Of a DNA stretch of 64,000 bases, positions 59,561 to 64,000 are shown one piece after another (position 1 is the stretch's first letter; each line of letters opens with the position of its first letter). The DNA is from Vitis vinifera (Eukaryota; Streptophyta; Magnoliopsida; Vitales; Vitaceae). The stretch is from the NCBI RefSeq assembly GCF_030704535.1, contig NC_081808.1, forward strand, positions 15,588,001 to 15,652,000, in the 5' to 3' direction. Under the pieces are notes generated by a model, which had not been told where the DNA came from, did no database searches, and saw nothing but the letters and a program-made list of their open reading frames with translations. The position numbers and the translations under genes were made by a program.

Positions 59561-60009
59561 ATTCATCAGTCATTGCTTGTTTCCAATGATGTACATGTAA
59601 AGCTTCCTTAACACAAGTAGGTTCACATGTGGTAGCCAAAACCTTTGGTTTAAAATTTTCAACTTTAGACCGAGTGACCATAGAATGAGTATTTTTGTAA
59701 GGCTGCATTGGAACATAAGCTAAATCTTCTTGTATTTGGTCCTATGAAAGAGCTCTATGACCAGCAACATTGTCATAAGTATTAGTAGCAAGAGGAGAGG
59801 CGGTAGGTGTTAAAGCATTAGTAACAGATTGGAAAATTTCTGGATGAGCAAAGCTACCAAAGGAAGAAATTATTGGGGGAGCAGTAGAGAAATGAAAAGA
59901 GGGTGAAACAGAATTAGATAAGGATGGCTGAATTTTATGAGCAAAAGGAAATGAAGACTCATTAAAAATGACATCTCGAGAAATAATAATTTTGTCATTA
60001 GAATCAAGA

Positions 60010-61330
60010 CATTTTTAGCCTTTATGATTGAGACTATAACCTAAAAAGGTACATTTAGTGGATCGGAATTGAAGCTTGTGTTTGTTAGATGAATGAATGT
60101 TAGGAAAACAGGAGCAATCAAATATTTTTGAGAAAGAGTAATCCAGTAGGGTTTTGAACAAAACTTGCAAAGGAGTTTTATGATGAAGAATAGATGTTGG
60201 TAATCTATTTTTGAGATAAACAAAAGCTCTAAAGGCTTCATCCCAATATTTCATTGGCATTGAAGCAAATGCTAACAAGGTGAGACCATGTTCTACAATG
60301 GTTCTATGCTGCCTTTTAGCCAAGCCATTTTGTTCATGAGTATAAGGACAAGAATATCTATGAAGAATGCCATTTGAAGTTAAAATTTTTGTAAAAGCTC
60401 TATATTCTCCACCCCAATCTGTTTGTATGGCCTTGATTTTAAAACCTAGTTGTAATTCAACTTGAGTTTTGAAATTAAGAAAGGCTTGAAATGCATCCGA
60501 TTTACGTCTAAGTAAGTAGATCTAAGTAAATCTTGAGTAAACATTAACAAAGTGAATGTAGTAGTAATAACCACTAGAGGATTGAAGTGGAGAAGGGCCC
60601 CATAAATCAGAGTGTATAAGTTGTAGGGGTTGAGTGTAAATAGTGTCAGAAGAATAAAAAGGAAGTTTGTGAATCTTGCCATAACAAGAAGCTGAGCAAA
60701 AAGAAAACTGCATTTTATTAGGAACATAAATATTGCAGTTAGACAAAACAAACTTTACAATATTAAGGGATGGATGTCCAAGTCTGTGATGCCATAGATC
60801 TAAAGTATTCAAAGAACCGGAAGAATCCTTAATTGCAATACAACATTCAGGATTATATTGAAAGAGGCTAGAAACATGATTTTGAAATAAAGAGGTGGAT
60901 GACTCACAAGAGGTTGTAGAAGATGGAACTAACAGTGGCTTTGCTGAAGGCAGAAGTGTGAAATCATCAAATACATAAAGTCCATTCTTAACTCTCCCTG
61001 CCATGAGAATTTCCTTGGAAGCCTGATCTTTGACATAACAAAAGTTAGGAAAGAACTCAAAATACACAGCATTATCTTTGGCAAATTTAGAGACACTGAG
61101 CAAATTTTTGGTAATAAAAGGAACATGAAGAAAATGATTTAAAAAGAACAATTTCCAAGTAAATTGAGATTGAAAAGATGATTATCCAATATGTTTAATA
61201 TTCAAACCTGTTCCATTACCCATCATGATCTTATCTTGCACAGCAAATTCAGTTTTATTCATCAGATTATGAATGTCTGGTGTGATATGATTTGTAGCTC
61301 CAAAATCTAGGTACCAGCCAGAGTCATAGG
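60010..61330 (-). pseudogene. Copia protease end and integrase region
   Basis: Protease motif reads WYLDFGATNHIT (about 61265-61310), where copia elements have DSGA; the Ser is Phe. The GAG-pre-integrase block LWHHRLGHPSL follows at about 60780-60810. The integrase core has first Asp in LIHSDLWGP (near 60610) and second Asp in QTDWGGEY (near 60415). The Glu of the D,D-35-E triad should lie in a GVAERKH-type stretch; here it reads NGLAKRQHR (near 60310-60335), so the Glu is Lys. A stop at 61182 and a frame change near 60520 break it. The region 59570-60010 between integrase and RT holds only decayed sequence. Confidence 0.9.
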
Positions 61331-61439
61331 CAAATTCAGGAGTAGTAGCAACCATGGTAGTCATTTGTGATGAATCTTGAGCAGAATGAAATCCATTCTG
61401 AAATGAAAATGGGACCTGAAATGATGGATCAAATCTGTA

Positions 61440-62769
61440 GTAACATTGTTGCACTAAATGACCAACATGACCACACAATTGGCATTGAGGTTTATTGAAA
61501 TTCCAATAATTTTGACCACCATTGAAGCCTCCACGACCTCGTCTACTAGAACCTCTAAATGTATTGAATCCACGACTACTAGAACCTCCTCTACTAGGAA
61601 AATTATTGAGACCACGAAAATTTCCTTGATCAAAAGTAGAAAAGCCATTTTCAAAAGAATTATTAGACATTTTCTTGTCTTTGTTATTTTGGCTCTGAGT
61701 TGCTAAGTTAGTACTCAAATTAGAATCTAAAGCTTTAGTAGCCTTTTTCAATGCACCTTTCTTGAGCCAAAAGAACATACTCTATTTCATCAACAGTATA
61801 TGAATTTGTGCGTGTGGTAACAACAGTAATCAAAGTGTCATGCTCTGAGGGTAATCCTTCAAAAATTGCGTCAATATGATCTGAAGTAGAGATAGAATAG
61901 CCAACTGATAATAGGCTATCAACCATGCTTTTGATTCACAAGAGATAATCATTCATGGATGATGAACCTTTCTGAGAGCTCTTGAGTTGCATCTTGAACT
62001 GATCAATCTTGGTACGAGTTTGAGCAGCAAAGAAAACCTCCAATTTCTCCCAAATCTGAAAAGAAGTTACACATCCAACCATTCTTGTTAAAAGCCCTTT
62101 GGACATTGATGAAAGGAGCCAAGAGACTAGTAGTTGGTCTTGTTGTTCCCAATCAGAGAAATCTTGATTGATTTTACCACTTGTTTCATATGTGGAAGAA
62201 AGAAATTTTGGAGGAACGGTATCAATTCCATTGATGAACTTTGAGAGCTTGTAACCCTTGATTGTAGAGATAGAATAGCCAACTGATAATAGGCTATCAA
62301 CCATGCTTTTGATTCACAAGAGATAATCATTCATGGATGATGAACCTTTCTGAGAGCTCTTGAGTTGCATCTTGAACTGATCAATCTTGGTACGAGTTTG
62401 AGCAGCAAAGAAAACCTCCAATTTCTCCCAAATCTGAAAAGAAGTTACACATCCAACCATTCTTGTTAAAAGCCCTTTGGACATTGATGAAAGGAGCCAA
62501 GAGACTAGTAGTTGGTCTTGTTGTTCCCAATCAGAGAAATCTTGATTGATTTTACCACTTGTTTCATATGTGGAAGAAAGAAATTTTGGAGGAACGGTAT
62601 CAATTCCATTGATGAACTTTGAGAGCTTGTAACCCTTGATTGTAGCTTCAACTTGTTGACACCAAATCAGAAAATTATTCTGATCAAGTTTTATGGAGAT
62701 TGAGTGATTGAAGGAAATCGGAACAAATTGGGATGAGAACGAAGAGGTGGGGGTGAGGGAATTGGCCAT
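61440..62769 (-). pseudogene. Copia gag with internal tandem duplication
   Basis: Starts at ATG 62769, 8 bases inside the PBS-proximal end (MANSLTPTSSF). Gag-type blocks include LDQNNFLIWCQQVEATIKG and WLLSSMSKGLL. The frame meets a TGA at 62314-62316 (after MNDYLL), and the same TGA recurs at 61936-61938 because 378 bp are duplicated in tandem (61886-62263 and 62264-62641). It ends, after a one-base shift near 61770, in a Gly/Arg/Ser-rich stretch and a zinc knuckle CQLCGHVGHLVQQC (61443-61484). Gag normally forms the virus-like particle. Confidence 0.9.
61886..62641. repeat. Perfect 378-bp tandem duplication in copia gag
   Basis: Both units begin gtagagatagaatagccaac and run 378 bases (126 codons) apparently without any difference; for example gatgaacctttctgagagctc occurs at 61959 and 62337. 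Since the length is a multiple of three the frame is kept. Confidence 0.95.
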
Positions 62770-62777
62770 GGATGTGA

Positions 62778-62789
62778 GCTCTAATACCA
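62778..62789 (-). other. Primer-binding site of the copia element
   Basis: Minus strand TGGTATTAGAGC immediately after the 5' LTR end (...CTTTACA|TGG); one base from the tRNA-Met complement TGGTATCAGAGC. Confidence 0.9.
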
Positions 62790-63016
62790 TGTAAAGAAAG
62801 TAACAGAGATGAGAAAGGAAGGTAACAGAAATTGAGAATGGTAAAGTGATTTTTTGTTTTTAGTTTTCTCTCTCTTTATTCTACTATTTACAGAGTAATA
62901 TATATAGTAGACCTAACTAACAAATTCTTTAACAATTCATCCAACAATAATAGAATAAAACCAATGAGCATATGAGACATGTTCATCTTGTAACCATATG
63001 AAATTATCTCTTAACA
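62790..63016 (-). repeat. 5' LTR of the copia element
   Basis: 227 bp; same sequence as 57859-58083 with about 14 substitutions and a 2-base indel in a CT run. Confidence 0.95.
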
Positions 63017-63965
63017 TATTTGATTTTTAAAATAAGATAATTTGGATTCGGAGATTGTTTCCCTTTTTTTTTTTTCCAATTTCCTCCTACTTTCCCATAA
63101 GTCATGAAGCTATGTTTGATTTCCAGAAAAGGAAAAATTGTTTTGCAATGTTTGGTTTTCTACAAAATATTAAGAAAAATAATTTTCATTTTTGGGTCTT
63201 TTATGAAAATATTAAAACAAATAAAATTTTATTAAAATTAGTTAGAAAATTTATGTATTTTCAAATTATTTAATCTTATATAAAACCTTTAAAAAAAAAA
63301 ATTCAAAGTAATATATAAAAATAATTTATTAACTTTAATTTTTTTTTCTTTCATTCATTTTCTTCTACTTTTTTTTCTTTATTTTCTCTCTTTCACATCT
63401 CCAAATACAAGTAAGAAAAATAGTTTTTTCATATTTGAAATAATATGAAAAAATTAAATGAAATTAAAATGTTATTATTTAAGTAAAGTTGAATATATTA
63501 ATGGAAATTATTCATAATATATAGTATAAAAATAATAAAAGAGATGCATAGAATAGAATTGATTCCCTCAAATCATTTATTGTACCTATGGTACAATAAT
63601 ATTTAATTCTCTTAATTTTACCACATTCATTATTATGTTCTTTGTATATTTCATACACTATCATAAAAGAATTCAAGTTTATAAAATATAAATTTTAAAT
63701 AATTATGTAAAAATAATTAACATTTTATATACTTTTTGATCAAAATTACTATATTTTAATGATATAAATAATACATTTAACTATTCTAAGTAGTATCTTT
63801 GACCCATGAAGATATAAAATTTGAATTATTTTTAAAGAATTCTATTTTATAATTATTTTTATATAAATCTACAAAAATTTACTTTTTCCAATTTATTATC
63901 ATTGTTTTTAAAAGGGAAAAATGAGTTTTGACTCACCACGAAAATGTATGAATTGAGATTCCCCT

Positions 63966-63996
<31 letters not shown>

Positions 63997-64000
63997 TATA
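63017..64000. other. AT-rich end of the window with a MITE relic
   Basis: About 63110-63410 resembles the family C MITE at 27721 in inverted orientation (aaattatttaatcttatataaaa matches the reverse complement of its ataaagattaaataattt core). The last 35 bases are a (TATATC)n then (TA)n microsatellite that runs off the end. No gene. Confidence 0.45.

Larger units (their letters stand above)
57859..63016 (-). mobile_element. Ty1/copia LTR retrotransposon, structurally complete but inactive
   Basis: A 5158-bp element on the minus strand: 5' LTR 62790-63016, primer-binding site abutting it, gag with CCHC knuckle, protease, integrase, RT and RNase H in copia order, polypurine tract, 3' LTR 57859-58083. 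Both LTRs start TG and end CA in both orientations. Flanking pentanucleotides GATTT (57854-57858) and TATTT (63017-63021) match at 4 of 5 bases, an aged target-site duplication. LTRs differ by about 14 substitutions and one 2-base indel by eye (roughly 6%), so the insertion is not recent. The frame is broken by stops and shifts, and key residues of protease, integrase and RT are changed, so it cannot move on its own. It inserted into AT-rich, MITE-like DNA. Confidence 0.95.

Overview
The window is AT-rich plant nuclear DNA, most likely from a woody eudicot; grapevine (Vitis) is my best guess from the mix of repeats, but nothing in the sequence proves the species. It has GT-AG introns, plant gene families (a DREB-type AP2/ERF factor, two GDSL esterase/lipases, an Rpr2/Rpp21-like zinc-ribbon protein) and a heavy load of plant transposable elements. 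Only four intact host genes can be supported. The rest is repeat-derived or featureless AT-rich DNA.

Layout. 1-3471: intergenic, with one small MITE. 3472-4068: intronless DREB2-type transcription factor. 5035-5270: tandem array of palindromic units. 5337-6305: AT-rich tandem repeat. 6306-14166: rearranged endogenous caulimovirid (pararetrovirus), probably Florendovirus-like. It holds fragments in both orientations around an ~835-bp inverted repeat, and a ~300-bp AT-rich direct repeat flanks it. 15050-15660: degenerate tandem repeat. 15900-18060: decayed plant-mobile-domain (PMD) gene on the minus strand. 18240-21510: decayed Mutator-like (MULE) transposase, also minus, split by an LTR-retrotransposon sequence; a second related LTR lies at 21540-22445. 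24660-25260: CACTA-like subterminal repeats. 27721-28045: a MITE with perfect 15-bp terminal inverted repeats.

32468-43696: tandem pair of five-exon GDSL esterase/lipase genes with identical exon phases. Their catalytic residues are intact and part of the upstream region is shared. 45420-46900: copia gag remnant and LTR-like sequence. 47580-49955: nested transposon region holding an orphan GC-richer block that looks like a 5'UTR. 50990-51960: 3' end of an LTR retrotransposon. 52600-57350: Rpr2/Rpp21-like gene with a long 5' leader intron containing a tRNA-derived SINE with a 12-bp target-site duplication. 57859-63016: structurally complete but dead Ty1/copia element with LTRs, PBS and PPT. 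63017-64000: AT-rich end with a MITE relic.

The host genes show no functional clustering apart from the GDSL duplication. The parts most worth a second look are the inverted-repeat viral cluster, the MULE/PMD pairing, and the copia element, which carries a 378-bp in-frame gag duplication and has lost residues at three catalytic sites.
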